Made by a program: the position numbers and the translations under genes. From the NCBI RefSeq assembly GCF_003177035.1, contig NZ_CP029488.1, forward strand, positions 1 through 64,000: a stretch of DNA of 64,000 nucleotides. The letters run 5' to 3'. The notes beneath the pieces are model-generated. The model was not told where the DNA came from and made no database searches. It saw only the letters and a program-made list of their open reading frames with translations. This DNA is from Salinisphaera sp. LB1 (GTDB lineage Bacteria > Pseudomonadota > Gammaproteobacteria > Nevskiales > Salinisphaeraceae). Every line of letters begins with the position of its first letter. Within the stretch, counting starts at the first letter, position 1. Of this stretch, positions 27,784 to 39,000 are shown piece after piece.

Positions 27784-30121
27784 GTGGCCACGAATGATAC
27801 GAATTACGCAGCACGTGCGCTGGAAGACAACGATCCGCTCACCACGCTCCTGAAATGGGTGCTTTTTATTGTCGGTGTGGCCTCCTTGGCGGCGTTGGCG
27901 TATGGCACATATGCCACCTACACCCATGCCCCCCCCGCAACCCACTAAGGTCGTTTCGCCCAGTGGGGCGACGTTGTTTACCAACCAAGACATCGTCGCC
28001 GGCAAGGGCGCCTTTCAGCAGGCCGACCTCGGCGACTACGGCAGCATCTACGGAATGGGGACCTATTACGGCGAGGATTGGACCGCCAAATATCTGATGC
28101 GACTCGCCCACCTCACCGCGGACGCCATCGCTGAAAACCGTTATGGGAAGCCGTTCGCCAAACTCGGCGAAGGGCAACAGGCATTGGTCAAGACCCGAAT
28201 GCAAAAGGATCTGCACGGCCTTGCCTTGTGGAAAAGCGTGCTGACGGTCCCGGCCCCGGTGGCAAACGCGATACAAAAACTGCAGCGCGACATCCCGAAC
28301 TTCATTCTCCACAACCATTTCAAGAAAGGCTATACGCGGGCCTACAGCCTCACCCCCCAAAAAGCTCGGGCCGCGGCCGATTTTGTGATCTACTCATCCA
28401 TCACAACGGTCGCCAGGCGTCCCGACACCAACAGCTCATGGACCAACAACTGGCCCTATGAGCCTTTCGTCGGTAATACGCCGACCAATGGCACGTTCAT
28501 ATGGACCTGGGTTTCGTTCATGATCACCTTCGCCCTGTTCGGGGCGGTCGTGTTCATTTTCGAACACTGGATCAACCGCGATACTGGAACACCGCAGCTG
28601 TTACTGGACAGGTTCCATCCGCTGACGCCCGGGCAGCGGGCTACAGGCTTTTATTTTCTTGTAGTGGCCGCGATTTTTTTGGTGCAAATCGCGGCCGGGG
28701 CCATGATGGCGCATGGCTATTCCGATCGGGCGAACTTCTACGGTGTCAATACTGACTACCTCCTGCCCTTTCAGTTTCTTCGCGACGTACACCTGCAGGG
28801 CGCGATTGTCTGGATTGGGCTTGCCTGGCTGGGATCCGGTTTGTTCATCGCCCCCCTGATGGCCGGGCGCGAGGGGCGTGGCCAAGGCTTGATGAACCAC
28901 CTGCTGTTGATCGTCACCCTGCTCGTGGTCGCCGGTGCCCTGGTTGGCGATTACATGGGCGTGATGGGCTATATTCAGAAAGGCTGGTTCTGGATCGGTA
29001 ACCAGGGGCTCGCTTATATCGAGCTCGGTCGCCTCTGGCAAATCGGATTCTTCATGGGATTGCTGGCCTGGAGTTTGCTGATGGGACGGGCCATCTGGCC
29101 ACGCCTGGTTGACTTCAAGGAAGCAGCAAAAGCCTTCTGGACCGCACGCATCCGCGTCGAGCATCTCGTTTGGGCGAGCACGCTGAATATCGCATTGCTC
29201 TACTGGTTCGGCATGATTCCGCTCACGGGGATCAATCACTCGTTCACGATTACCGACTTCTGGCGCTGGTGGGTCGTCCATCTGTGGGTCGAGCAGTCTT
29301 TCGAGTTCTTCTTCACGATCATGCTGGCCTGGCTACTGATGTCGATCGGCCTGGTTTCCCGGGCGCTGACCACGCGTGCCGCGATCTTTGATCTTATCCT
29401 TGTCTTTCTGGGCGGCATGCTCGGTGTGGGCCACCACCTTTACTGGGTCGGCGAACCCGGCATGTGGGTGCCGGTGGGCAGCGTCTTTTCATTCATCGAA
29501 GTCATGCCGCTACTGCTGCTGATTATGGAGGCCTCACGGCAATACCGTGCGATAAAAGAGCAGGGACAGAATTTCAATTTTCGGCTGACATTTCTGTTCA
29601 TTTTCGGCTCAGCCTTCTGGAATTTCCTGGGTGCGGGCGTCTTTGGGGGCGGTACCATCAATGCGCCCCTGGTCAATTATTACGAGCACGGCACATTTCT
29701 GACGCTCAACCATGCGCATACCGCCCTGTTCGGTGCCTTCGGGTTGATGGCAATCGCGCTCATCTACTTCTGCCTGCGCTATGCGGCCGGCGATCGGTAC
29801 CCGTGGACGGACAAGCTCGGGTTCACTGCCTTCTGGCTCTACAACGCGGGCCTCGTGCTATGGATCGCATTGAATTTCTTTCCGATCGGATGGGCGCAGC
29901 TCGCCGCGGTGTATGAGCATGGCTATGCCTATGCGCGCAGCCTGAAGTTCTACGACACGACGACGTTATGGCAATGGCTGCGTTTTCCGGGCGACGTGGT
30001 CTTTGCAGCCGGCGTTCTGCTGATGGCGTTCGACTTCATTATCAAAATACCGCCATTCATGCCTGGATTTGTGATCCGGCGGCTGCCCGCGAGAGTCGCA
30101 GGGGCCCCGAAGACCGACTGA
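27784..30121 (+). CDS. norZ: Quinol-dependent nitric oxide reductase (qNor), with a C8-tract frameshift
   Basis: Membrane enzyme that reduces two NO to N2O with quinol electrons; about 778 residues once one frameshift is corrected. GTG at 27784 follows GGGGGGA and starts VATNDTNYAARALEDND, then a transmembrane helix. The eight C at 27929-27936 shift the frame; removing one C joins THAPP to QPTKVVSPSGATLFTNQD. Downstream are the quinol-oxidase-like N-terminal domain and 12 or more helices with VVHLWVEQSFEFF, GVGHHLYWVGEP and SFIEVMPLLL, which keep the Fe(B) histidines and the key glutamates. The tract may be a sequencing error or a slippage switch. Confidence 0.9.
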
Positions 30122-30144
30122 CGCCGCAGGGGCAGATAGAGACA

Positions 30145-30182
30145 GACCCGGGGGACGCACGCTGCCCGGCGGGCCCCGGGTC
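30145..30182 (+). terminator. Strong hairpin after qNor
   Basis: GACCCGGGG (30145-30153) pairs perfectly with CCCCGGGTC (30174-30182) across a GC-rich loop, 24 bp after the stop codon. No T-run follows, so it may protect the mRNA end or terminate only weakly. Confidence 0.55.
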
Positions 30183-30184
30183 GA

Positions 30185-30646
30185 GTGGAGCCAGAAGTAC
30201 TCAAGGCGCGAACTCGTGAAGACACGTTTCTCTCCATGTTCAGCCACGTCAAAGCCAATATGCCGCACGCCTATTTTGTCGTCATCGCCATAATCGCTAC
30301 GTGCGTTGCTTGCGTGGCCGCCTCCGGTGGGCTATTTCTGGCCAAGTGCGCACTGAGAAAACGCAAACCACCAGCAATCGTGGCTTGGGGCCACCCCGTT
30401 TCCGGATTGACGGCATTGACAGTGGTCTACGTCGCTGTGACCGGCTGGCAGGGGTCAGCCGACGTCATGCTGGATTTCGGCGCGCTGATGCTCACCGCCG
30501 CTTTTGCGGGCGGATGTCTGCTATATGCTTTGCGCGCCAGTCACCTGACTCAGCCCCTTGCCATCATACTCATCCATGGCGGATTGGCGATCACTGCCTG
30601 CGGCCTGCTGATCATGGGCGTCATCAGTGCCGCAAGTACCCCGTGA
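30185..30646 (+). CDS. Small four-helix membrane protein of unknown function downstream of qNor
   Basis: Up to 153 residues. GTG at 30185 is possible, but ATG at 30236 (MFSHVKANMPHAYFVVIAIIATCVACVAASGG) gives a better membrane-protein start. About four transmembrane segments are visible: AYFVVIAIIATCVACVAASGGLF, VSGLTALTVVYVAVTGW, LDFGALMLTAAFAGGCLLYAL and PLAIILIHGGLAITACGLLIM. I recognise no haem or metal motif apart from scattered His. Its position 63 bp after qNor suggests co-expression under NO or low oxygen. Confidence 0.6.
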   Translation: MEPEVLKARTREDTFLSMFSHVKANMPHAYFVVIAIIATCVACVAASGGLFLAKCALRKRKPPAIVAWGHPVSGLTALTVVYVAVTGWQGSADVMLDFGALMLTAAFAGGCLLYALRASHLTQPLAIILIHGGLAITACGLLIMGVISAASTP

Positions 30647-30993
30647 TCCGTCATGCCGAGAGCAGAGTCTACTTCGAGCTGATTCTGGTCCTTTCTCGGC
30701 GTAAGCAATGGAATGGACGCCTCCTCACCCTACCCGGCGCGGCCGGCGTAGGACCATACGCATGCGGAACCGCATCCGCGACCATCAGTGATCGATATAT
30801 CCAGGTCTCAGGACACTTTTCGCAGGTCGAAGCATCGGCTGGCAGGCTTTGTCTTAGCTATCGTGGGGACTTCTCCTCTACCCGCGGGCCTGTTCGTTGG
30901 GATTGTAAACGGCAGTCGCTGGCGGCAGCTCTCGCAGCATCGTGTTCGTTTCTTTTTTTGAAGCTAGGTCGATTCGTTTCGGGAACTGAACGG
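30647..30993. other. Intergenic region before the IS1595 element
   Basis: I see no convincing coding frame, tRNA or repeat. The segment contains a T-run (TTTCTTTTTTTG near 30955) that could end transcription of the preceding unit. Confidence 0.4.
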
Positions 30994-32043
30994 GACTTGA
31001 TTAGGCTCGAAACTCAGCTGGGTCAGGAAATCATCCAGCGTCTCCGGATAATCAAGGCCATGACAACCGAGGAGAGAAGTCATGGCGACGAATCGCGTCC
31101 AGATGCAGCCGGGGTTGTCGATGCCCGAGTTCATGCAACGCTATGGCACCGAAGCGCAATGTGAGCAGGCCGTAGCTGCCGACCGTTGGCCGAGTGGCTT
31201 TGCTTGCCCGGCGTGTCGTGGCCGGCGGCATACGACGTTCGAGCGCGCCGGCCGCACGCTCTGGCAGTGCCAGCGATGTCGGCATCAGAGCACAGTGACC
31301 TCCGGCACGATCTTCGCCTCGACCCAACTCCCCTTGACGACCTGGTTTCTGGCCATGCATCGGATGACCCAGGCCAAGAACAACGTGTCGGCACTCGAGT
31401 TGCGACGCCAGCTCGGGGTGAGTTACCGATCGGCCTGGCGGATCAAGCAGAAACTGATGCAGGCGATGGTCGAGCGTGAATCCAGGCGCCAGTTGTCGGG
31501 TCGAGATCGATGACGCCTACCTGGGCAGTGAGCGAGCCGCTGAGCCCGGCCAACACGGCTGGGGATCGCCGAACAAGATTCCGTTCGTCATGGCGGTCTC
31601 GACCGTGGACGAGGGCAAGCCGCATCAAGTCGTGATCTGTTGTATGCCCTTCACATCCGAGGCGGTGGCTGGCTGGGCCAACGATGCGCTGACGGCAGAC
31701 ACCGAGGCCGTATCAGACGGGCTGCCGGCGTTTCGGGCGCTGCGTGCGGAAGTCGCGAGTCATCTGGCGATCGTCACGGGCTCAGGCCGCGCCTCGGCCA
31801 CCCATCCCGAATTCCGATGGGTCAACATCATGCGGGGCAACCTCAAGAATACGATCACCGGCACCTACCACGCATTCAAGTTTGCCAAGTCCGCATCGCG
31901 CTATCTGGCCGACTTCCAGTGCCGGTTCAACCGCCGCTATGACTCGCGGTCTATCCTGCCCCGACTCATCCGCGCCGCAGCCACCACCGCAGCTTGGGCT
32001 GAAAACCGGCTCAGACTGGCTGAGTTTCGGGCCTAATCAAGAC
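30994..32043 (+). mobile_element. IS1595-family element with 24-bp terminal repeats
   Basis: GACTTGATTAGGCTCGAAACTCAG at the left end (30994-31017) matches the complement of the right end at 32020-32043 with two mismatches. Between them lies one transposase gene with a single frameshift. I did not find a convincing 8-bp target duplication at the ends. Confidence 0.85.
31082..32036 (+). pseudogene. IS1595-family transposase, one frameshift
   Basis: The N-terminal part has a zinc ribbon (FACPACRGRRHTTF...LWQCQRCRHQ) and the IS1595 block QLPLTTWFLAMHRMTQAKNNVSALELRRQLGVSYRSAWRIKQKLM. The catalytic half follows in a second frame from about 31500: VEIDDAYLGS (first Asp), then VNIMRGNLKNTITGTYHAFKFAKSASRYLADFQCRFNRRYD. 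Adding one base near 31503 joins LSG to VEIDDAYLG. With that base the protein would be a normal-length ISXO2-like DDE transposase. Otherwise it is inactive. Confidence 0.88.
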
Positions 32044-32363
32044 ATTATTTACGGATAAGTTCTAAATCTACAACGGAGCAAGGCGCGAAATCGCGCTATG
32101 AGCGTGAGCTCAGGGAGGCCAGGCTCACAGGCCGCCAAAGCCCGCACAGCGCGCGCTATCGCTATGCCAGGAGCGAATGGCCTATTACCGCTCCCAAGGC
32201 TACTCCGAGCCCGAAGCGCGCGCTGCGGCGAGCCTCGACCTCGGCCATGGAGACAAACGCGGCAGGTGGATTCACAGCGTTTACGGTGCGCGCTGAGTAG
32301 CCGCGCTGTCTGATCGCTTCCTCCCAACCGGGAAGCGCGGGCGAATTGCAGGCCGGGCCTGTA
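32044..32363. other. Intergenic region between IS1595 and the small gene at 32410
   Basis: The region is GC-rich with Ala/Arg-rich random frames on both strands but no start signal or recognisable protein. I see nothing functional apart from the palindromic promoter region immediately downstream. Confidence 0.4.
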
Positions 32364-32384
32364 TGATATCTTTTAGATATATCA
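32364..32384 (+). promoter_or_regulatory. AT-rich palindrome, possible operator of the small downstream gene
   Basis: TGATAT (32364-32369) and ATATCA (32379-32384) form an inverted repeat around CTTTTAGAT, 26 bp before the ATG at 32410. The spacing suits autorepression by a small DNA-binding protein. The sequence stands out as AT-rich in a GC-rich setting. Confidence 0.45.
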
Positions 32385-32409
32385 GAGCCCGGTCTGCAAG
32401 GAGCCCGCC

Positions 32410-32697
32410 ATGTCCAAACCGTTGCTTGTCAGATTTCGAGACGAAGGAAGCGAACACGGAGCCGATCGCGCGACCCTGAAGGAAGTGGCGAAAAAGCTCG
32501 GCGTGTCGGAGACGATGGCCATACACATCGCCATCAACCGGATGCATCAGCGGCTTTTCCCGATAAAGCACAACGAGGAATTCCCCAGCGACGAGGCACT
32601 GCGCCAGATCAAGATGGAAAACCCGGAAAAACCGGCAGTCATCGTTGATGACATACGAGATCGGCTAACCGAACACGAACCGGAAAAGGATCGCTAA
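32410..32697 (+). CDS. Small DNA-binding-like protein of unknown family
   Basis: 95 residues starting MSKPLLVRFRDEGSEHGADRATLKEVAKKLGVSETMAIHIAINRMHQ. The segment ATLKEVAKKLGVSETMAIHIAINRM looks like a ribbon-helix-helix or short helix-turn-helix. The charged C-terminus (KPAVIVDDIRDRLTEHEPEKDR) could be a partner-binding tail, as in antitoxins. AAGGAG lies 7 bp before the ATG. No toxin-like gene follows, so an antitoxin role is only a suggestion. Confidence 0.6.
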   Translation: MSKPLLVRFRDEGSEHGADRATLKEVAKKLGVSETMAIHIAINRMHQRLFPIKHNEEFPSDEALRQIKMENPEKPAVIVDDIRDRLTEHEPEKDR

Positions 32698-33419
32698 GTG
32701 TAGCGACCTGGCCAATCTGGACTAGTCGCGGATCGCGGCGATATGGACCGGCAAGCGCGCAAAAGCGCGTATCTCGCCGATGAAACGCAACTCAAACTGC
32801 CGGTACGGCTTGAGCTTGCCGCACAGCGCCGCCCCGACTCGGCAGGCATCCTACAGCGCCCGGTGACCATGTTGAAGGATTCGACGGACCCACAGGTCTC
32901 GACCATGAACGGTCAAACGCGCATTCTTGTGGGTGTTCATCCGGGTCACTCCTGAAGCTTGAAGGATTCGACACCCATCAGTTTCAGGGCGGTCGGCTCG
33001 GATGAACAACCTACTGAAAGATCACACCTAGATCCCACCGGCCGGCACGGGAACTCGCCCGTGTCCGCCGTCCGTTTCGATGGCCGTCGCTTTCGTCTGG
33101 CGGTGCTTCATTAGCCGATGCCTTGCCGCGTTTGCGAGTACTCGTTCATCCCGGGGGCCGAAGTTACGACGAGGCGCTGGCCATCGCGCCAGTTTTTGAG
33201 CGCGCTCCTCCGGGGTGCCGCCCGACTTTTGGCCGCCGGACGCCCTGCCGGCGTTGAAGATCACCGGCTTGGCCTCGGCCTGGGTCGTGCCGGCCGCGAG
33301 CGGCACCATCGCTACGTCGAGCTTCTTCGGCCTCTGATAACCGTTGGCACCATCGGCCGCGTCGGCGGCCGCGCCGAGAATCTCGCCGACCAGAAAATTA
33401 CCGCCGGTTACCGTGCTGA
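32698..33419. other. Region without a supported gene; contains a 14-bp direct repeat
   Basis: TTGAAGGATTCGAC occurs at 32872-32885 and 32959-32972. Open frames on both strands have no start signals or recognisable motifs. It looks like scarred DNA left by earlier insertions. Confidence 0.4.
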
Positions 33420-34031
33420 CGTGATGCGGGAAATGGACGATATACGGGCGATAGCCATCACGAAGGCCGCTCGGCCGAGCCGAGTGCGGCGGTGCTGGAT
33501 GCCCAATCGACGCGGAGTTCGCCGCAGGGCGGCCCCAGCGGCTTTGATGCGGGCAAGAAAGTCAAAGGCCGCAAACGCAATCTGATCGTGGATACGCTGG
33601 GCTTGTTGATCGCGGTCACGGTTACCGCGGCGAGTGTTCAGGACCGTGATGCTGCGCATGGACCGGTCGCCCAGGCCATGGGCAAATATCCGAGTATCGA
33701 AATCCTGTATGTCGATAATGGCTACGCCGGCCAGTGTGCCGCGATTCTGCGTGACGAGCATCAACTCAACGTAGACGTCGTGCGCCATCCGGCAAACGCT
33801 CAGAGCGGCGGCTGGCGCCATCCCGATCAAGGCGAAATGTTCCCGGTCATCGCCGACAGCAACGGGTTTGTGGTGCTACCCAAGCGCTGAGTCGTCGAGC
33901 GCACGTACGGCTGGGACGAACGATCCCGGCGACTGGTGATGCATCACGACCGGCGCACCGATGTGTCGGAGGCCTGGGTCTGGCTCACCGGCGCCCGAAT
34001 GCTGGCGCGGCGGCTCACAGCAATCGCTTGA
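33420..34031 (+). pseudogene. IS5-family transposase remnant, N-terminally truncated, with nonsense codon
   Basis: The frame reads PSAAVLDAQSTRSSPQGGPSGFDAGKKVKGRKRNLIVDTLGLLIAVTVTAASVQDRDAA, the conserved IS5-group DDE segment, then VDNGYAGQ and a C-terminal block. A TGA at 33888-33890 replaces the usual Trp codon (LPKR-stop-VVERTYGW), and the frame continues to LARRLTAIA at 34031. The N-terminal third is unrecognisable. The element is dead. Confidence 0.82.
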
Positions 34032-34190
34032 TTTTGTAAACACCCTCTAAGGGGCTCAAAATTCTTGCACGCAAGATTACGCCAGTCGACGCGCAGGGTT
34101 CGCGCGGCAGTATTCCAGTCGCGGTTCGCCTTGAGGCCATCGCTACAACGGCGCGAGACAGCCTCAGGAGGGGATTATCTGGGCGCCCCG

Positions 34191-35489
34191 TTAACGAGCC
34201 AGGGTCGGGTCCACACTTTGCCCTGCTGGTTCAGGAGTCAGCGAGACCTCGACCCGATCACGACCATTATCCTTGGCTTTGTATAGCGCAGCGTCGGCCC
34301 GTCCGAGCAGATTTTCGATGGTGTCATGCGCGCTGCAATATTCGGCGATGCCCAGGGATGCGCTCACCTTGACGGTGCCTGCTTTCGTTTTGAAAGGATG
34401 CGAACCGATGGCGTTATGGACACGCTCGGCGCAAGTGTAAGCCCCCTGCAGATCAGTCAGCGGCAGAGCCAACAGGAACTCCTCGCCCCCGAATCGGCTC
34501 AGCATACGGTCTTTAGCCCATCGCTGCAGCTCGTCGGCACCCCGGATACACTCGCTAATACGCTCGACCAATTCGCGGAGAATGTCATCACCCACCAAGT
34601 GGCCGTACCCGTCGTTAATTCCCTTGAAATTGTCGACATCGAGCAGGCACACGGAAAACGGCTCACCCGACCGCTTCGCTCGCTCGATCTCCCGCTCTAG
34701 CGCAGCCAGTATGAAACGCCGGTTGTACGCACCCGTCAGCTCGTCCTTGGTCGCTATTTCGTTGATTCGGCCGAGGGCTTGTCTTAGATCTTTATTTCGT
34801 GCAGATAGAACAAGCCGTAAGCGGCTGATATAAGAGGCGAAAAACATCATCCACACCGCCAACGCAAAATAGATCGCAACATGCGCGACGGCACCCCCGA
34901 GGGTTTCCTGGAAGTGGTCGTGTTTCAGTATCAAAATCGCCGTAAAGCCGCCAAAAACAGGAAGTTCAGTCGCTAATATTTGCTTTAAATTCAAACGGAA
35001 AGAGCCGAACAGTAGCGACATAAGAAATGAAATGAAATAAAGATCCTGAGCAAATATCGTTCGACTGGCGGCGAACAAAACGATCGCAAACGCAGCAGCT
35101 AGCGTTAGTTGTGGCCACGTCAGGCTCGGATCCTTGAGGCGCAGATTGCGTCCGGTCGCCATCAGCCAGAAAAAAACGCAGTAGGCAACAACGACTGCTA
35201 GATAAAGAAAGACCACAATAGCCGGATAAAGGAGTAGTTGCCCACTCAGATAGAGATAAAGAGTATAGAAGGCGATGACAGCGTAATTGGCTACGGCAAG
35301 AGCCGTGCGCTGAAGCCTCAAACGTTGCCGCGCCTTGACTCGAGCGGACGCGTCCTTCTCACCCTCATTCCCTAATGACAGGGGCGTCTGCGAGGCCGAA
35401 CTCTCGCGGTCAGAATTGATCATGCCGGGGTCTATTCTCGCAGTCGTCGGCGTTTTTGCTCGATAAGTCTCATTTACATTGTAGCGCAT
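34191..35489 (-). CDS. Membrane-bound diguanylate cyclase (GGDEF)
   Basis: 432-residue protein with about six transmembrane helices (residues about 65-230: AVANYAVIAFYTLYLYLSGQ, LLYPAIVVFLYLAVVVAYCVFFW, and others) and a C-terminal GGDEF domain (about 250-415). The active-site motif is RFGGEEF. The domain begins TKDELTGAYNRRFI and has LLDVDNFKGINDGYGHLVGDDIL. It makes cyclic di-GMP. There is no RxxD inhibitory site where expected. The sensory N-terminus resembles MASE-like membrane domains without a family I can name. A later ATG near 35423 is an alternative start. Confidence 0.9.
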   Translation of the reverse strand: MRYNVNETYRAKTPTTARIDPGMINSDRESSASQTPLSLGNEGEKDASARVKARQRLRLQRTALAVANYAVIAFYTLYLYLSGQLLLYPAIVVFLYLAVVVAYCVFFWLMATGRNLRLKDPSLTWPQLTLAAAFAIVLFAASRTIFAQDLYFISFLMSLLFGSFRLNLKQILATELPVFGGFTAILILKHDHFQETLGGAVAHVAIYFALAVWMMFFASYISRLRLVLSARNKDLRQALGRINEIATKDELTGAYNRRFILAALEREIERAKRSGEPFSVCLLDVDNFKGINDGYGHLVGDDILRELVERISECIRGADELQRWAKDRMLSRFGGEEFLLALPLTDLQGAYTCAERVHNAIGSHPFKTKAGTVKVSASLGIAEYCSAHDTIENLLGRADAALYKAKDNGRDRVEVSLTPEPAGQSVDPTLAR

Positions 35490-36026
35490 ACACTAGACGA
35501 GCGGCGGCTCGCACACGGGGCGGCTGGTGTCCCCCCTCATTGCGGATCGCCCTCAACATGGCGCCAGACGCCGCCGTCGGTTGGCTAGCCGAGGCACGCC
35601 TAGCCGCCGTCAGCAGCCGGTCTCAGGCGTTGTAATCTGGCAGAACGTTAGGGAAGGCATTAGCAGCAGCCAGAGCCGGGCCTTGGCGTACGAACGTGGC
35701 CACGTTGCCGGAAACATGGCCGTGGACCGGGCGAGCCGCGTAAAGGTACGTCGTGGCCGCGTAAAGGCAGGTGCCGACCACTGAAAGATCGGTGCTCGCT
35801 CCGGGTAAGCAGCACACTCATTGGTCTGTCTCTCATCTACCGGCAGATATAACAAGCAACCAAGCCCGCAATATTCTCCGCCGAATCGGGCTTGCGGCTA
35901 TCCCCCTGACCCGACGCAGCGCTCATGTTGACCCGCCACCCTTTTTAACAGAGGGCAACGTCACGAATATCAGCTACAGCGACCAGCCCCCGGATCGAAC
36001 GGCTGATGCCGTCGTATTACTGGCCG
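35490..36026. other. Intergenic region between diguanylate cyclase and hsdR
   Basis: No gene is supported. A short imperfect repeat, GCCGCGTAAAGGTACGTC / GCCGCGTAAAGGCAGGTG, lies near 35733-35773. The region may hold the 3' end of the hsd transcript and the cyclase promoter. Confidence 0.4.
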
Positions 36027-39000
36027 CTACGCGGCATCCTGCGCTGAACGGGCATTGGCATTCACCGATCGAACGATATCGACCACGCGATCGGCTGCAT
36101 CGGTCGGGAACACGCCATCGAGCCCGGAATGATGCAGGCCGGTGAATGGCGGCTCGTACAATAAGCCGGGGTCGATCGTGCCGTTTTCGCGCAACTGTTC
36201 GATGATCATTTCGACGAAACGAATCTGTCGTTCGCCTAGATTTTCGGCGTTGATGAAGTCGGCGAACGCGGCCTGGGCGGCCGCGCGGTCCAGCCCCACC
36301 AGCGAGCGAATGAATACGGTGAGCGGCTGGTCCTCACCAAACGCTTCGCTGAACCGCTCGCGGCTTTCGACCTCATCCGCGCCAAACACGAACCGTTCGA
36401 GTTCCGCCAGATCGCTCGCGGTCAGGGGGCGGTTGTGCTTGAGCTTGGCAATTGCCACGTGATCTTCATTCGCACGAATGAAGGCCGCAACCTTTTTGCG
36501 ATACTGCGCCAGATTGATGCCGGTCTGGAAATCGTCGAGGCTTACGGCCTCGCCCTCGCCGATCTCGTCGTCGAGCGCTGAATAAACTGGGTTGAAGGCT
36601 TTCTTCTCGATGAACTGGATCAGTCCGCGCAGGCGCCGCCGCACGTTCTCGATCATCGGCAGCGTAATGTCTTCCCAGAACTCACTGGTCTGCACGTCGT
36701 GGATCAGGGCGAGCTGGGCTTTGACGGCCGGGATGTTCTGCGCGGATTCGAGACCAGAGGCCAGCGCCTGAATACGCTCAGTGAGCTTCTGTGTCTGCCC
36801 GGCATCGCCGTCGAGGCGTGCCACCTGCAGGTTCAGGCAGGTCAGATCGAACAGCCGGGCCGAGATATCCTCGTGCGGGCGCTCGCTCGGCAGGCCCGCG
36901 ACATGGTTGGCGAGCACGCCCTGGGCTTCGTCGTCCAGATTCGCCCAGGCCGCCGGATTCCGAAAGCGTTCCACATGTTCGCGCTGCGGGCGGACGATGA
37001 AGTTGGCGGTATTCATGGCCGCCACTTCGCTCTGTAGGGTCTGCTTCAACGCGCGACGCAATTCATCGTCATTGCCGAGATCGCCGTGAGGCGCACCCGC
37101 CTCGTCGCCGACGCCAGTGTCGTCCGATTCGACGTTCAGCCGTGTCAGAACTTCGAGGCGCTGCACAAACAGCCGCTTGTGCAACGGCTCGGCCGGCGCC
37201 GATTCGCGCAGCTCCGGGTTCTCGTTGAAGAACTCGAAGTTCTCGCAGTAATCGAAGATGACGAACTCGGCCTTGTCGTTGCCCGGCCCGAACAGATCCG
37301 GGCACAGCCGTGTACCGCGCCCGATCATCTGCAGGAATTTCACCTTCGAGCGCACGGGCTTGAAGAACACGAGATTGACCACCTCGGGCACGTCAATGCC
37401 GGTATCCAGCATGTCGACCGAGATCGCGATCTGGGGATAGGCGTTCGGTTTCTTGAAGTCCTCGATCAGAGATTCGGCGTATTTCTCGGCGTGCGTGATC
37501 TTGCGCGCGAAATGCCCGTTGTACTGCGGGTAGTTGGCATCGAAGCGCTCGGCGATGTATTTCGCATGGGCCTCGTTCCGAGCGAAGATGATAGTCTTGC
37601 CGACCGTATCGCCGCCATCGACCTGAATGCCCTGCGCCATCAGCCGCTGCAGCATCTTGTCGACCGTGTCCTCATTGAACAGGAACTTGTTGATCTGCGC
37701 GGCATCGACTTCGTCGGGGATCAGCACCTCGCCCGTTGCCTCGTCCACCGGCCATTCGAGCTGCTCGTAATGCTCGCGCTCCTCGGGCGTGAGATCGGCA
37801 TAGCGAACGCCCTGGCGCACCATCTTCAGCGGCACGCTCATCGCACGCGGCGGCACGAGATACCCGTCGGCGACGGCATCGTCGAGCGTGTAGGCATCGG
37901 TCGGCACGCCGGGCTCGAGATCGAACAAGTGATAGGTGTCGCGATGCACCTCGTCGCGCGGCGTCGCCGTCAGGCCCACCAGCAGACTGTCGAAATAATC
38001 GAAGATCGCGCCGTATTTCTGGTACACGCTGCGATGCGCTTCATCCACGATCACCAGATCGAAGAAGCCGACACCGAAACGGCGCGCCTCGCCGCCTTCC
38101 GCACCCTGCCCCTTGTCGATCAGATTCATCATCGTCGGGTAGGTGGAGACATGCACGCGCCCGTCGCTGTGCTTCTCGCGTACGAGATTGACGGTGGCGA
38201 CTTCCGGCAAATGCGCCTTGAACGCATTGCTGGCCTGGCGGACCAGTTCTTTGCGATCGGCCAGAAACAGCACCCGCTTGACCCAGTTCGCCCGCATGAG
38301 CAGATCAACCAACGCGATGGCCGTGCGCGTCTTGCCGGTGCCGGTGGCCATCGCCAGCAGGCCGCGCCGCTTGCCGGCGGTGAACGCATCGCAGAGCGCG
38401 GCAATCGCCCGCTGCTGATACGGCCGCTCGACGATGTCGCGCTTGACCGCATGCGTCGCCGGGTCGTCCGCCATGGTCCGGCGGCGCACCATCGTCGCCA
38501 GTTCCTCGCGCGTGAAAAACCCTTGCACCTGCCGCGGCGCGGCCCGGCAATCGTCCCACAGCCACGTCTGGTAGCCGTTGGTATAGAACATGACCGGCCG
38601 CTGGCCTTTCATCGCTTCCAGGCAATCGGCATAGAGCTTGGCCTGCTGGCGCCCGATCTCCGGGTCGGCCAGCGCCCGCTTGGCTTCGACCACCGCCAGC
38701 GGCTGGCCGTCTTCGCCCCAGAGCACATAGTCGGCGTAGCCGTCGCCCGTATTGCTCGGCATGCCGGTGAGCGGATATTCAGCGCTGGCATCCGCGCCGA
38801 CGGTCCAGCCGGCTTCGGCCAGCAGCACGTCGATGATCTGCTGGCGCGTGGCCAACTCGTCGTAATCGTGCGTATCCGGCACCGCGATGTTGCGCGCCTT
38901 GGCCTCGGCCAGCTCGGCGCGCACGCGCACCAGTTCGGCGTTCACGTCCGCCAGCGCGGCTTCCTGTTCGTCGAGATTCCGCGAACGCCGGGCAATCTCG

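Noticed and set aside
27784-30121. Nitric oxide dismutase rather than NO reductase
   Set aside because: The motifs VVHLWVEQSFE, GHHLYW and the Glu in FSFIEVMPL retain what I recall as the canonical reductase ligands; my recollection of the dismutase substitutions is limited, so only the reductase is called.
27869-30121. qNor starting at the internal ATG at 27869
   Set aside because: This start reads the first transmembrane helix in the wrong frame; the GTG start at 27784 with a single-base correction gives the normal N-terminus.
33028-33309. A 93-codon minus-strand frame in the IS remnant region
   Set aside because: It has no ribosome site or recognisable domain, and its composition resembles random GC-rich frames.
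34032-34190. A plus-strand stretch resembling the tail of a TnpB-type transposase
   Set aside because: Only about 45 residues, with no zinc-ribbon or catalytic motif visible; too weak to call.
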